The notes under the pieces: generated by a model
What the model saw: only the letters and a program-made list of their open reading frames with translations
Databases searched by the model: none
Told to the model about the DNA's origin: nothing
Position numbers and translations under genes: made by a program
Shown here: one piece after another, positions 37,253 through 46,876 of the stretch
Numbering within the stretch: position 1 is the stretch's first letter
Layout of the letters: each line of letters starts with the position of its first letter
Source: Halomonas salinarum
Lineage (GTDB): Bacteria; Pseudomonadota; Gammaproteobacteria; Pseudomonadales; Halomonadaceae
Direction: 5' to 3'
DNA: 64,000 nt
Assembly (NCBI RefSeq): GCF_012062845.1
Contig: NZ_WWNB01000011.1
Location: 60,831-124,830 of the forward strand

Positions 37253-38437
37253 ATGCGCCATTTCCCTGCCCTCGGGCTCTCTCTGGCCACCGTCGGCCTG
37301 ACGGCCACCTTGAGCGCCACCCCGCTGTACGCCGATGACCCCATCGAGGTGGTGGCGAGCTTCAGCGTGCTCGCCGACATGGTCGAGCAGGTCGGCGGTG
37401 AACACGTCACTGTCACGTCCCTGGTCGGCCCCGACAGCGACCCGCACATCTTCTCGCCAAGCCCCACCGAGGCTCGCGCGGTCGCCAAGGCCGACCTGGT
37501 GGTCTTCAACGGCCTGAAATATGAGGGCTGGATCGAACGCCTGATCGCCTCCAGCGATTATGATGGCGCCCTGGTAGTCGCGACGGACGGCATGACACCG
37601 ATGGCCTTCAGGGGCCAAGACCATGCCGATCACGGCGGCGATGATCATGAGGCGCACAACCACGACGAGCATGCCCATGAAGCCCATGAAGATGATCATG
37701 CTGGACATGATCACGGCAATCTGGATCCCCACGCCTGGCAGGACCTGGCCAACGCCACCACCTATGTCGCCAACATCCGCGACGGCCTGATCGCCGCCGA
37801 CCCGGCGCATGCCGATGCCTACCGGGCCAATGCGCAGCGCTACAGCGAGGCCATTACCTCGCTGGACGAGGAGCTTCATGCGCTGCTCGCCGACGTGCCC
37901 GCAGACAGCAAAGTGATCACCGGCCATGATGCCTTCGACTACTTCTCCAACGCCTACGGCATCAGCTTCCTGTCGCCGACCGGCCTTTCCACCGAGGCCG
38001 AACCTTCGGCATCCGATCTGGCACGGCTGATCGACATCATTCGTGACGAGGGCGTCAGCGCCTTGTTCAACGAGAGCATGACCAGCACCGCGACCCTCGA
38101 GCAGATCGCCGAGGAAACCGGCCTGCCGATCGCCGGCACTCTGTATTCCGGCTCGCTGGCTGCCGAAGGTGACGCCTCGACCTACCTGGGCATGATGCGC
38201 CACAACGCCCAGGTGCTGCATGACGCCCTGGGGGTTGCAGGCCATGGCGACGCCCAGACGCATGGCCATGCTCATGACAAGGGCCATGACAATGACCACG
38301 AAGCAGGCCACGGGCACGAGGAGAATCACGGCCACGATCACGGCCATGAGCACGAAGGCGCTCATGCAGACGCTCATGCGGATAGTCACGCTAACAGCCA
38401 CGCCAATAGTCACGGCCACGACGACCACGCTCACTGA
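37253..38437 (+). CDS. znuA: ZnuA-type zinc-binding protein with His-rich tail
   Basis: This is the periplasmic solute-binding protein that delivers Zn to ZnuBC. The 394-residue protein has a signal peptide, SFSVLADMVEQVGGEHVTVTSLVGPDSDPHIFSPSP (first metal His), a central His/Asp-rich loop (about residues 120-160), LDPHAWQD, VITGHDAFDYFSNAYG and the acid ligand region LFNESMTSTATLEQI. Unusually, after the normal end near residue 325 there is a second long tail of about 65 residues full of His, Asp and Glu. GGGAG precedes ATG 37253. A terminator follows. Confidence 0.93.
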   Translation: MRHFPALGLSLATVGLTATLSATPLYADDPIEVVASFSVLADMVEQVGGEHVTVTSLVGPDSDPHIFSPSPTEARAVAKADLVVFNGLKYEGWIERLIASSDYDGALVVATDGMTPMAFRGQDHADHGGDDHEAHNHDEHAHEAHEDDHAGHDHGNLDPHAWQDLANATTYVANIRDGLIAADPAHADAYRANAQRYSEAITSLDEELHALLADVPADSKVITGHDAFDYFSNAYGISFLSPTGLSTEAEPSASDLARLIDIIRDEGVSALFNESMTSTATLEQIAEETGLPIAGTLYSGSLAAEGDASTYLGMMRHNAQVLHDALGVAGHGDAQTHGHAHDKGHDNDHEAGHGHEENHGHDHGHEHEGAHADAHADSHANSHANSHGHDDHAH

Positions 38438-38456
38438 GCGTTGAAAAGAAGTGGCA

Positions 38457-38487
38457 TCGGGCGCTCCCTGCGGGGGGCGCCTTTTTT
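38457..38487 (+). terminator. terminator after znuA
   Basis: GGGCGCTCCC and GGGGGGCGCC pair around a short loop and are followed by six T. It lies 20 bases after the znuA stop. Confidence 0.8.
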
Positions 38488-38532
38488 ATGGGATGCTGTC
38501 AGAGCAGGCATCACCGCTCGCCAGGAGGCGTC

Positions 38533-39237
38533 ATGCTCGAGATGCGCGATATCCACAAGGCCTACGCCACCCCGCAGGGAGATCTGTCGGTGCTCGATGG
38601 GGTCGACCTTACACTCGCTGCGGGGGCGAGCCTGGCGCTGATGGGCGAGTCCGGCAGCGGCAAGTCGACCCTTTTGCACCTGGCCGCCGGCCTCGATACC
38701 CCGGATAGCGGTGAGATCATCCTCAATGGCAAGCACCTCTCGACCGCCAGCGAACCCGAGCGAGCGGCGCTGCGGCGCACTCAGCTAGGGCTGGTTTTCC
38801 AGCAGTTCCACCTGGTGCCGAGCCTGTCGGTTGACGATAACCTGAGCCTGCAGGCGCGCCTCGCGGGCCGTGATTCGCCTGACTGGCATCAGCAACTGCT
38901 CTCGCGCCTGGGGCTTGCCGAGATGGCCGACCGCTACCCCGAACAGCTATCCGGTGGCCAGCAGCAGCGCCTGGCCATCGGCCGCGCCCTGGCCGGACGC
39001 CCGGCGCTGCTGCTGGCCGACGAACCCACCGGCAATCTCGATGAGACAAGCGCCGAGGCGGTGCTGACGCTACTGCTCGAACTGGTCCGCGACAGCGGCT
39101 GCGCGCTGCTGATGGTCACGCACAGCGCGCGGGTGGCGAGTCGCCTTGAGCGTCGTCTGAGCCTGTCCCATGGCCGGTTGCTTCACGAAGACACCGCGCC
39201 GGATACCCCTGCAGCGCCTGACAAGGGTGCCCGCTGA
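38533..39237 (+). CDS. ABC transporter ATPase (LolD/MacB type)
   Basis: The 234-residue ATPase has Walker [11 protein letters not shown]-loop VFQQFHLVP, signature [15 protein letters not shown] and Walker [13 protein letters not shown], the subfamily that serves FtsX-type permeases (LolD, MacB, YbbA). AGGAGG lies 6 bases before ATG 38533. Its stop overlaps the permease start. With the following permease and AttH-like protein it forms a conserved ABC / permease / lipocalin trio; the substrate is unknown. Confidence 0.88.
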   Translation: MLEMRDIHKAYATPQGDLSVLDGVDLTLAAGASLALMGESGSGKSTLLHLAAGLDTPDSGEIILNGKHLSTASEPERAALRRTQLGLVFQQFHLVPSLSVDDNLSLQARLAGRDSPDWHQQLLSRLGLAEMADRYPEQLSGGQQQRLAIGRALAGRPALLLADEPTGNLDETSAEAVLTLLLELVRDSGCALLMVTHSARVASRLERRLSLSHGRLLHEDTAPDTPAAPDKGAR

Positions 39238-41834
39238 TGCCATGGCCCAACGCCTCTTCACTGGCGATGACGCGCACCGCGCTTGCCACGCTGCTGTCGC
39301 ATTACCGTCGCCATCCGGGGCAGCTGGCCATGCTGCTGGTCGGGCTATGGGTGGCCAGCGCCCTGTGGAGCGGTGTGCAGGCGATCAATGCCTCGGCCCG
39401 CGACAGCTACGCGCGTGCCGAAGCCCTGCTTTCGCCAAGCATCGCGCGGCTCGAGCGCCGCGACGGTGAGCCGCTTAGCTACGCCGATTTCGCCATGCTG
39501 CGTCGCGAAGGCTTGCCGGTATCGCCCCTGATCGAGGTGGAGATCGAGCTTCGAGATGGCGAGCGGCTAAGCGTGCTGGGCATCGAGCCACTGAGCATGG
39601 CGGCGGGCACAATGGGAAGCGTGAGCGGGAACGTGAGCGGGAACGTGAGCGGAAGCACTGCCACGGCCTCCAGGTCAGACGATGGCGGCAACTCGCTCAA
39701 CCTGCTTCAACCTCCCGGCCAGACCCGGCTGGCTCCGGAGACGCTGGCCACCCTCGTGGCCGCTCTTGACGCTAGCCCAGGGGCGCGGCTTCGCACCGCC
39801 AGTGGCACACGCCTGCCGCCGCTGGTCGTCGATGCCGCGCTACCGCCTGGCACGCTGGTGCTGGATATTGCCCGCGCCGCTGAGTTGCTCGAACGCGGCA
39901 CCCGCATCGATGGCTTGTTGCTGGCGCCAGGCGCCAGCGAGACGCTGCCTGAGGGCTACCGACGCACCAACCCCGCCTCGGGACTCTCGCCCGGCCAACT
40001 GACCGAAAGCTTCCACCTCAACCTGACGGCGCTGGGGCTTTTGTCGCTGGTGGTGGGGCTATTGATCGTGCACGCCGCCCTGGGCCTCGCCCTGGAACAA
40101 CGCCTGGGGCTTCTGCGCACCCTGCGCGCCCTGGGGGTGCCGGGCCGTACTCTGGTCGCGCTGCTGGCCGTCGAACTCGTCCTGCTGGGGCTCGCCGGCA
40201 CCCTGCCGGGCCTGCTCACCGGGCTGTGGCTGGCAAGGGTCCTGTTGCCGGATGTGGCGGCGAGCCTCGCGGCGCTGTTCTCGGCCCCGGTCGGCGCCAC
40301 GCTGTCGCTGCCCTGGCACTTCTGGGCCGGTAGCCTGGCCATGACGTTGGGCGGCCTTGCCACCGCGGGCCTGGGGATGCTGTGGCGCACCGCGAAGCTG
40401 GACATCCTCGCCCTCGGTCACGCCCAGCCCTCTCCCGCGCGCAGCTACCGCCGCCACAAGCGTCAGGCGGTATTGGCCGCCATTGCCTGGCTGGCGGCGC
40501 TCGTGCTGTGGGTCTGGCCGGCGCCACCCGGCACGTCGCGTCTGATCATGGGCTTCGCCATGGTCGCGTTGATGCTTGCCGGCAGTGCGCTCTGCCTGCC
40601 GGTACTGCTTGCCGCAACCCTCGAGGGCCTCAAGCGGTTGCTGAAGGCCAACTCCCCCAGGGCGACGCTCGCGCGCTGGGCGCTTGCCGACCTGCAACTG
40701 CAGTTGCCACGGCTACAACTGGCGATGATGGCGCTGCTGCTGGCGCTTGCCACTAACCTTGGCGTCGCCGGCATGGTCGGCGGTTTTCGCCTGACCTTCC
40801 TCGACTGGCTCGATCAGCGCCTGGTCGCCGACCTTTACCTGCGCCCACCGCCGGCGGCCCATGAGCCCTGGCGTGACTGGCTCGAGACGCGACCCGAGAT
40901 AACCACACTGCTCGAACGTCGCGAGGCCGAGACACGCCTGATCAGCCAGGAAGGTGAGCGCCCGGTGTCCCTGCAAGGCCTGACCCCGGCACCGGCGCTG
41001 ACGGCCAGCTGGCCGCTGCTGGCCACGCGCAGCGACGATCCCGAAACAGCTTGGCAGGCGCTACGCGACGGCGAGGCGCTGATCAACGAGCAGCTATCGA
41101 TCGCCACCGGGCTGAGCCCGGGCGACACCCTGACCCTTACAAGCCCCAATGGCCCTTTCACCACCCAGGTGGCGGCCACCTACCCGGACTACGGCAACCC
41201 GCGCGGCGAGGTGACGCTCACCGTGGAGCGCTTGATCACACGCTTTGCGGCCCCGCCCGGCTCGCTGGGCCTGGTGCTGGCACCGGGGCTATCGGCGAGC
41301 GACAAGGCTGCCCTGCGACAGATGTTGACGAGCCCCCTGCCGACGGCGGGCGAGGCGCCAGCGCCGACCCTCATCGACCAGCAGACGCTGCACCGTCAGG
41401 CCCGGCAGATATTCGAGCGCACCTTCGCCGTGACGCAAGCGCTGACCGCTCTGACTCTTGGCGTCGCTGCCCTTTCGCTATTCACCAGTCTGCTCGCCCA
41501 GGCCCGGGAGCGTCGCACCCGGCTGGCGCCCCTGTGGGCACTGGGCCTGCCCCGCTCCACCCTGCTTGGCGTGACGCTTGCCCAGCTGGGTGGCCTGGCG
41601 CTTGTCACGGCATTGCTGGCCCTGCCGCTGGGGCTCGCTCTGAACGGGGCCCTGATTGCCGAGATCAACGTCGCTGCCTTCGGCTGGCGGCTGCCGCTGC
41701 ATGTCTTCCCGGCGTCATGGGCTGAGGCGCTGGGTCTCGCCCTGCTGGTGGCACTACTGGCCGCCGCCCTGCCCGCTTGGCGGCTATGGCGCGCGCCACC
41801 GCGCCAGTTGCTCGAGGAGTTCAACGCCTCATGA
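39237..41834 (+). CDS. FtsX-like ABC transporter permease
   Basis: The 865-residue membrane protein has an N-terminal helix, a periplasmic domain, a first FtsX block of four helices (about 260-390), further central helices, a second periplasmic domain (about 520-720) and a second FtsX block near the C-terminus ending in PAWRLWRAPPRQLLEEF. This double-FtsX layout is found in YbbP/AttF-G-type exporters. A 12-bp minisatellite inside the gene adds Ser-Gly-Asn-Val repeats near residue 130. The stop overlaps the next gene by ATGA. Confidence 0.85.
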   Translation: MPWPNASSLAMTRTALATLLSHYRRHPGQLAMLLVGLWVASALWSGVQAINASARDSYARAEALLSPSIARLERRDGEPLSYADFAMLRREGLPVSPLIEVEIELRDGERLSVLGIEPLSMAAGTMGSVSGNVSGNVSGSTATASRSDDGGNSLNLLQPPGQTRLAPETLATLVAALDASPGARLRTASGTRLPPLVVDAALPPGTLVLDIARAAELLERGTRIDGLLLAPGASETLPEGYRRTNPASGLSPGQLTESFHLNLTALGLLSLVVGLLIVHAALGLALEQRLGLLRTLRALGVPGRTLVALLAVELVLLGLAGTLPGLLTGLWLARVLLPDVAASLAALFSAPVGATLSLPWHFWAGSLAMTLGGLATAGLGMLWRTAKLDILALGHAQPSPARSYRRHKRQAVLAAIAWLAALVLWVWPAPPGTSRLIMGFAMVALMLAGSALCLPVLLAATLEGLKRLLKANSPRATLARWALADLQLQLPRLQLAMMALLLALATNLGVAGMVGGFRLTFLDWLDQRLVADLYLRPPPAAHEPWRDWLETRPEITTLLERREAETRLISQEGERPVSLQGLTPAPALTASWPLLATRSDDPETAWQALRDGEALINEQLSIATGLSPGDTLTLTSPNGPFTTQVAATYPDYGNPRGEVTLTVERLITRFAAPPGSLGLVLAPGLSASDKAALRQMLTSPLPTAGEAPAPTLIDQQTLHRQARQIFERTFAVTQALTALTLGVAALSLFTSLLAQARERRTRLAPLWALGLPRSTLLGVTLAQLGGLALVTALLALPLGLALNGALIAEINVAAFGWRLPLHVFPASWAEALGLALLVALLAAALPAWRLWRAPPRQLLEEFNAS
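39621..39656 (+). repeat. 12-bp coding minisatellite, three copies
   Basis: GTGAGCGGGAAC occurs twice and a third copy has two changes; it encodes VSGN units in the first periplasmic domain of the permease. The frame is preserved by the unit length. Confidence 0.95.
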
Positions 41835-43168
41835 ATCGTCACTCGCCGAAACGCCGCGCTTTCACTCGTCTGCCGCGCTGGGGGCGGGTGGCGCTAGTGG
41901 GAGTGGCGCTGGCGCTGTTACTCGGCCTCGCCCTGCTGGCCGTTTCACCACAGCACACGCCATTTAACGCCTCTCCTTCCTCGAGCCCATCGGCGAATGG
42001 CGGCTTCGCGGGCCTTGGCCGCGCCGCCGATGGCTTTAAGGCGGCGAGGCCCGGAGAGCCACTTACCTTCCCCTCAGATCACGGTGCGCATCCTGCCTAT
42101 CGCACCGAGTGGTGGTATCTCACCGCCAACCTGCGCGACGAGGAGAACCGGCCGCTGGGCCTGCAGTGGACGCTGTTTCGTCAGGCGCTGGCGCCACCGG
42201 CCGCGAATGAAGGCGCTCGCGAAGCGGAAAACGCCGAGGCCATTAGCAAGCACACGGGCGAGACAACGGACGAGAACACTAGCAGTACCACCAACCCTTG
42301 GGCCTCGAACCAGCTATGGATGGCCCACGCCGCCGTTTCGCAGGGCGAGCAGCATGTGGTTGCCGAACGCCTGATCCGGGGCAGCCCGCAAGGCCTCGAG
42401 GGCCCGGCGGGCGTGCGCGCCACGCCCTTTGCGGCCTGGATCGATGACTGGCAGATGATAAGCACCACACCCAGCACTCTCTCAAGTACTCTCTCAAGTA
42501 CTCTCTCAAGCACTCTCTCAAGCACTGCCGATGCGCTGAGCCAGCTAAGCGTTACCGCAAGCCTTGATGAGAACACCCACTATCAACTGACGTTGACCGC
42601 CGAAGGTCCACTGGTCGCCCACGGTGAGGCGGGCTTCAGCCAGAAGGCCGCCGACGGTCAGGGATCCTACTATTACAGCCAGCCCTTCTACCGGGTCGAC
42701 GGCGAGGTGACCCTTAACGGCGTTGCACATCGCGTCAGCGGCCAAGCCTGGCTCGACCGGGAGTGGAGCAGCCAACTGCTGGGCAAGACCCAGCAGGGCT
42801 GGGACTGGCTGTCGCTGCATCTCGCCGATGGCAGGAAACTGATGGCCTTTCGCCTGCGCGGCGGCGCATCAGCGCAGGGGCAGGATTATCTGTCGGGCAG
42901 TCTTATCGATGTGGACGGCGACCTTACTCCCTTAGGGCCGGATGAGCTTTCACTGACCCCGCTCAGTGAGAGCTCGGTAGCCGGCAGGCGACTGCCCACC
43001 CGCTGGCGACTCGAGGTACCGGGCCAGGGGCTCGACCTGACGATTAGCGCCCGCCACCCCAAGCGCTGGATGGCGACCCGAGTGCCCTATTGGGAAGGCG
43101 CGGTCACGGTCAGCGACACGGACGGCCAACCCCGAGGGGAAGGCTATCTGGAGATGACCGGTTACTGA
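41831..43168 (+). CDS. AttH/CrtC-like lipocalin-domain protein
   Basis: The 445-residue protein has one N-terminal membrane/signal helix (VALVGVALALLLGLALLAV) and the AttH fold motifs: FPSDHGAHPAYRTEWWYLTANL, SNQLWMAHAAVS, the second-half GQAWLDREWSSQLL and WDWLSLHLADGRKLMAFRLR. Family members are exported carotenoid-hydratase-like or lipocalin-like proteins encoded with ABC transporters; their ligand is unknown. The start overlaps the permease stop. A 12-bp minisatellite adds STLS repeats near residue 215. Confidence 0.85.
   Translation: MNRHSPKRRAFTRLPRWGRVALVGVALALLLGLALLAVSPQHTPFNASPSSSPSANGGFAGLGRAADGFKAARPGEPLTFPSDHGAHPAYRTEWWYLTANLRDEENRPLGLQWTLFRQALAPPAANEGAREAENAEAISKHTGETTDENTSSTTNPWASNQLWMAHAAVSQGEQHVVAERLIRGSPQGLEGPAGVRATPFAAWIDDWQMISTTPSTLSSTLSSTLSSTLSSTADALSQLSVTASLDENTHYQLTLTAEGPLVAHGEAGFSQKAADGQGSYYYSQPFYRVDGEVTLNGVAHRVSGQAWLDREWSSQLLGKTQQGWDWLSLHLADGRKLMAFRLRGGASAQGQDYLSGSLIDVDGDLTPLGPDELSLTPLSESSVAGRRLPTRWRLEVPGQGLDLTISARHPKRWMATRVPYWEGAVTVSDTDGQPRGEGYLEMTGY
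42473..42526 (+). repeat. 12-bp coding minisatellite, 4.5 copies
   Basis: AGYACTCTCTCA is repeated four times and a half, encoding tandem STLS in the AttH-like protein. The copies differ only at one C/T position. Confidence 0.95.
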
Positions 43169-43344
43169 GCCGCAGGCGCCGTTGTCAGGACGTGTACAGC
43201 GCGCTATTGCGCTATTCGCTCCACCCGTTTGGCCATCGTTGCACCAGATAGCGCTCATTTTGCTACCAGCACTCACAAATCACTGGACAGGCCACCAACA
43301 ACTTCTACATTAATTGTACAACGCTTATTGTGGAGTGCTTCGCC

Positions 43345-43692
43345 ATGGCCACCGACGACTATCCTGTGCCCGAGACTCAGTTCACGCTCACAAGCCTTGC
43401 CCACGCACTCGATCAGGGCATGTCACCGATCGTCGAGGTCAAGTCCATGGATGGCATCTATTCGGTGCGATTACACCACGCCAGCGGCATGTCGAGCCTG
43501 GTCGACGAATCGGGCAGTGTCTGCACCTTCAAGGGCACCGGCGAAATCCGTGACCTGATGGGCTCGCTGGGCCTGACCCACGGTGTACTGACCTGGGATG
43601 ACCAGTGTGGCGACGAGATGATCGGCGTGCCCAGCAAGCCGATCAGTGCCGAGGAAATGCTCACCTACGGCACCCGTATCGCCTTCCGCTAA
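43345..43692 (+). CDS. DUF6482-like small protein
   Basis: A 115-residue soluble protein (MATDDYPVPETQFTLTSLAHALDQGMSPIVEVKSMDGIYSVRLHH...). The pattern of a short N-terminal helix, then beta strands with EVKSMDG and a GEIRDLMGSLGL segment, resembles the DUF6482 family common in Pseudomonas and Halomonas. No activity is known. ATG 43345 was preferred to 43330; GTGGAG lies about 10 bases upstream. Confidence 0.6.
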   Translation: MATDDYPVPETQFTLTSLAHALDQGMSPIVEVKSMDGIYSVRLHHASGMSSLVDESGSVCTFKGTGEIRDLMGSLGLTHGVLTWDDQCGDEMIGVPSKPISAEEMLTYGTRIAFR

Positions 43693-43828
43693 GCGGTTTT
43701 GCCAGGAGCCTGCCATCATCAAAAAGACCGCTCCAAGGCGGTCACTCTCATGCGTGCCTGGCAGGCCATTTCAAGAGCGGGGTAGCCGTACTTTTATCGA
43801 CGCCCCCGCCACTGGCTCGGTCACCGGC

Positions 43829-44362
43829 TCAGTCACCAATGTTTGCCAGGCGTGCGGCCTCGACGATCTCGATCCAGTAGCCGTCGACGTCCTTGACGAA
43901 GACCACATCCTTCAACTTGCCCTGATCGGCGCGCTTGATGAACTCGACCTCGTTGGCATCGAACCACTCAACGGCAGCGTCCAGATCCGGTACCGAGAAG
44001 CAGATATGGCCGAAGCCCTGGGGCTCGGCGTTGCCATCGTGGTAGGCGAAGTCTTCCTGGTCTTCGGTGCCCCAGTTGTGGGTCAGCTCGAGCAGGCCCT
44101 TCTGGCTGAAGGTCCAGACGGTGCGCTCGCCGCTGTCTTCAGGCACCTGATCGTCGTCTTCGAGACGCGCGAGGAAGTACAGCGAGAAGCCCAGTTCCTC
44201 GAAGTCCAGCTTGCGCAGCACCCGCATGCCAAACACGCGGGTATAGAAGGCCAGCGACCTGGCCGGGTCCTTGACCCGCACCATGGTGTGGTTAAGGCGA
44301 AAGCCCTGGGACTCGGCGGTGGGGGCCTGAACGCCCGGATGCTGCTCTCCGGTAAAACTCAT
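43829..44362 (-). CDS. gloA: lactoylglutathione lyase (glyoxalase I)
   Basis: GloA converts the methylglyoxal-glutathione adduct to lactoylglutathione. The 177-residue protein is of the longer type and shows FRLNHTMVRVKDPARSLAFYTRVFGMRVL (metal His), LELTHNWGTE (Glu), GFGHICFSVPDLDAA (His) and DGYWIEIVEAA (Glu), the four metal ligands. It is a single gene with GGGAG before its ATG. Confidence 0.95.
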   Translation of the reverse strand: MSFTGEQHPGVQAPTAESQGFRLNHTMVRVKDPARSLAFYTRVFGMRVLRKLDFEELGFSLYFLARLEDDDQVPEDSGERTVWTFSQKGLLELTHNWGTEDQEDFAYHDGNAEPQGFGHICFSVPDLDAAVEWFDANEVEFIKRADQGKLKDVVFVKDVDGYWIEIVEAARLANIGD

Positions 44363-44568
44363 GGGATCTCCCTTACAGTCGAAAGCGGTGTGCTATGGTC
44401 AAGGAGATGCGCCTTGAAGCCACGCTTTTCAAGCCTTGGCCGGCCTGCCATCTGAAGGCTCTACCATCGAAAGGCTTGGTGGCAAGCCCTGAAAGCGAGC
44501 CTTGGCTAAGCATCAGGGCATAGCATCACAAGGAAGCCGAGCCCGCTTTAACGCCTGTTGAAGAGCCA

Positions 44569-45090
44569 ATGCCCGTGCCCGAGAACCCTACCATCGCCCT
44601 CACTCGCGCCCCCTCATGCCGGCTGACCTCGCCCTGGCGGTATGGGGTTCTGCTGCTGGTGCTGACGCTGGTAACCGGCTGCGCGGGGCCAAGGCTCGCG
44701 ACCAATGACCGTGACGCCGGGCTCTCCATCGAACGTTTACTGGTGCTCGATCAGGCCCGCGACGCCCTCGGCACCCCCTATCGCTGGGGTGGGGCTTCTT
44801 CAGGCGGACTCGACTGCTCAGGGTTGGTGCTGGTCAGCTATCGCGCCGCGGGGCTTAAGGTGCCGCGCACCGCCAACAAGCAATACCAGGCGCTGCCTGC
44901 CATCGATGCCGCACGCCCGGGAGACCTGCTGTTCTTCGGCCGCGGAAGCCGCGCCAGCCATGTGGGAATCTATGCCGGCGACGGCCAGATGATTCATGCA
45001 CCGGGCCGCGGCCGGAACGTCACCACGACCTCGCTCAACCTGGACTACTGGCAAAAACGCTTCCTGGGCGCTGCCGCGCCGGCCCCTTAG
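44569..45090 (+). CDS. NlpC/P60 lipoprotein, cell-wall endopeptidase
   Basis: The 173-residue protein has a lipobox (LVTGC, Cys near residue 38) after a long N-terminal segment and an NlpC/P60 domain: YRWGGASSGGLDCSGLV with catalytic Cys, RPGDLLFFG, SHVGIYAGDGQMIHAPG with catalytic His and the second His. Such enzymes cut D-Glu-mDAP bonds in peptidoglycan, similar to E. coli Spr/MepS and NlpC. The exact start is uncertain; an internal GTG/ATG nearer the membrane helix is possible. Confidence 0.88.
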   Translation: MPVPENPTIALTRAPSCRLTSPWRYGVLLLVLTLVTGCAGPRLATNDRDAGLSIERLLVLDQARDALGTPYRWGGASSGGLDCSGLVLVSYRAAGLKVPRTANKQYQALPAIDAARPGDLLFFGRGSRASHVGIYAGDGQMIHAPGRGRNVTTTSLNLDYWQKRFLGAAAPAP

Positions 45091-45245
45091 AAAGCCGACT
45101 GCGGCACTTCACAAACCACATTTAGCTTTTTGACAATATGCTTATGGGAAATCGGCTTATCGGAGGCCTTGTTTCCCGGCCTTATCGTCCTGATATAGGA
45201 GGTTAGGCAACACGTGATGATCATCCGACTTCTTAGGAGGACAGC

Positions 45246-45884
45246 ATGGCTCTGCAACTTGGCGATATCGTTCCAGACTTCACGCAAGACAGCACCGACG
45301 GTCCGATCAACTTCCACGAGTGGGCTGGCGACAGCTGGGTAATCCTGTTCTCGCACCCCAAGGATTTCACCCCGGTCTGCACCACTGAGCTTGGCGAAGT
45401 CTCACGCCTCAAGCCCGAATTCGACAAGCGCAACACCAAGGCCATCGGCCTCTCGGTGGACCCGCTGGACGATCACAAGGCGTGGGTCGGCGACATCCAG
45501 GAGACTCAGGGCCAGACGCTGAACTTCCCGCTGCTGGCCGATGCCGACCGCAAGGTCAGCGACCTGTATGGCATGATCCACCCCAATGCCAACGACACCC
45601 TGACCGTGCGCAGTGTCTTCATTATCGACCCCAACAAGAAGCTGCGCCTGACCCTTACCTATCCGGCCAGCACCGGGCGCAACTTCAACGAGATCCTCAG
45701 GGTGCTCGACAGCCTGCAGCTCACCGATGGCTACAAGGTGGCCACACCGGTCAACTGGTGCGATGGCGACGACTGCATCATCGTCCCCGCGATCAGCAAT
45801 GAAGAAGCCAAGACGCTCTTCCCGAAGGGCTGGGACGAGCAGAAACCCTACCTGCGCGTCACCAAGCAGCCCAACAAGGGCTGA
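45246..45884 (+). CDS. 1-Cys (Prx6-type) peroxiredoxin
   Basis: The 212-residue thiol peroxidase has the peroxidatic Cys in FSHPKDFTPVCTTELG near residue 47 and the Prx6-type C-terminal domain NWCDGDDCIIVPAISNEEAKTLFPKGW. Peroxiredoxins of this class reduce H2O2 or organic peroxides and form dimers. TAGGAGGACAGC precedes the ATG. A TTGACA in the upstream 155 bases could be a -35, but its -10 is unclear. A terminator follows. Confidence 0.93.
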   Translation: MALQLGDIVPDFTQDSTDGPINFHEWAGDSWVILFSHPKDFTPVCTTELGEVSRLKPEFDKRNTKAIGLSVDPLDDHKAWVGDIQETQGQTLNFPLLADADRKVSDLYGMIHPNANDTLTVRSVFIIDPNKKLRLTLTYPASTGRNFNEILRVLDSLQLTDGYKVATPVNWCDGDDCIIVPAISNEEAKTLFPKGWDEQKPYLRVTKQPNKG

Positions 45885-45943
45885 ACCGGGCGCCGGGCAC
45901 TCCATGCGAGCAGCCCGGTCGCCGAATGCTTACGCCATGAACA

Positions 45944-45976
45944 GGCCGCCGCCCCGAGGGGCGGCGGCCTCTTTCA
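45944..45976 (+). terminator. terminator after the peroxiredoxin gene
   Basis: GGCCGCCGCCCC and its exact complement form a 12-bp stem with GA at the tip, followed by CTCTTTC. It lies 60 bases after the peroxiredoxin stop. Confidence 0.75.
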
Positions 45977-46159
45977 TTGCTAGCATGATAAGCCAGCCGT
46001 GCCGACAGCGGCGCTGGTCACCCTGGCCGGACCTCGGGCGGTTGGGTCTCGATCCGCCGCCGGTGATAGTGGGCAAATAGTCGCACGGAGGTGTCTATCT
46101 TAAGCCAGCGTTAATCTAGCCCGCCCACACTATCAGGGAAGCTCATGGAGGCGACCCTG

Positions 46160-46876
46160 ATGCCCTATTTCGACGCCCTGCCCGGCCCCCCGTTCGGGGC
46201 AGCACGACAAAGCCCGCTCCCCCGCCTGATCGCGGTCGAGCGGCCACTTGATGCCGCCGGCCTCGAGGCAGCGGCGCCGCTTGTCTGGCATATTGCCGAG
46301 AATCGGCATCAGCAGTCGGCACTGGAGACCCTGGTCCGCGAGCGTTTCGCCTGCGACCACGGCGCCCAGGTCAGCCACTTTCTGACCCGCCTGCTGGGGC
46401 TCTGGCAGGAAGAGCTTCCCCAGGCATCCGTCGGCGTTCAATGCGCCGATAGGGCTCCCCTGTTTCTCGAAACCTATCTCGATGCGTCCATCGAATCGGC
46501 GCTGACGACGTCTTTCGGTCAGCCCGTGGCGCGCGAGAGCATCGTCGAAATCGGCAACCTGGCCTGCCGCCGCCCTGGGCTGCAGCGCGCCCTGATGCTG
46601 CATCTCATCGAACAGCTTTACCACGAGGGCTACACCTGGCTGGTGTTCACCGCCACACCGGCGGTGCGCAACGGCTTTCGTCGCCTGGGCCTGTCGGCCA
46701 GCCCCCTGGCGCTTGCCGACCCAGCGCGTCTGTCGGCACAAAGTCGCGAGGCCTGGGGCCGCTACTATGACCTGGCGCCCTGGGTGATGGGCGGTTCGCT
46801 GGCGCTTGCCTATGCCAACCTCGAGGCACAGGGCCTGTTGCCGACCCGCCAGCGGGAGAGTATCCATGTCCGCTGA
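46160..46876 (+). CDS. thermostable hemolysin-family protein
   Basis: The 238-residue protein matches the thermostable-hemolysin family (named after the Vibrio delta-hemolysin gene): RHQQSALETLVRERFACDHGAQVSHFLTRLLGLW, FLETYLDASIESALT, VARESIVEIGNLACRRPGLQRALMLHLIEQLYHEGYTWLVFTATPAVRNGFRRLGL. The last block is GNAT-like, so an acyltransferase role is more plausible than lysis; that is inference. GGAGG at 46147-46151 supports ATG 46160 over 46145. The stop overlaps the next gene by 11 bases, starting a four-gene cluster. Confidence 0.85.
   Translation: MPYFDALPGPPFGAARQSPLPRLIAVERPLDAAGLEAAAPLVWHIAENRHQQSALETLVRERFACDHGAQVSHFLTRLLGLWQEELPQASVGVQCADRAPLFLETYLDASIESALTTSFGQPVARESIVEIGNLACRRPGLQRALMLHLIEQLYHEGYTWLVFTATPAVRNGFRRLGLSASPLALADPARLSAQSREAWGRYYDLAPWVMGGSLALAYANLEAQGLLPTRQRESIHVR

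Noticed and set aside
37082..38434. 450-codon minus-strand frame opposite znuA
   Set aside because: Its Val/Met-rich composition is the reverse complement of the His/Asp-rich znuA codons.
45131..45165. sigma-70 promoter (TTGACA) before the peroxiredoxin gene
   Set aside because: No acceptable -10 at 16-18 bases; listed only as a remark in the gene entry.
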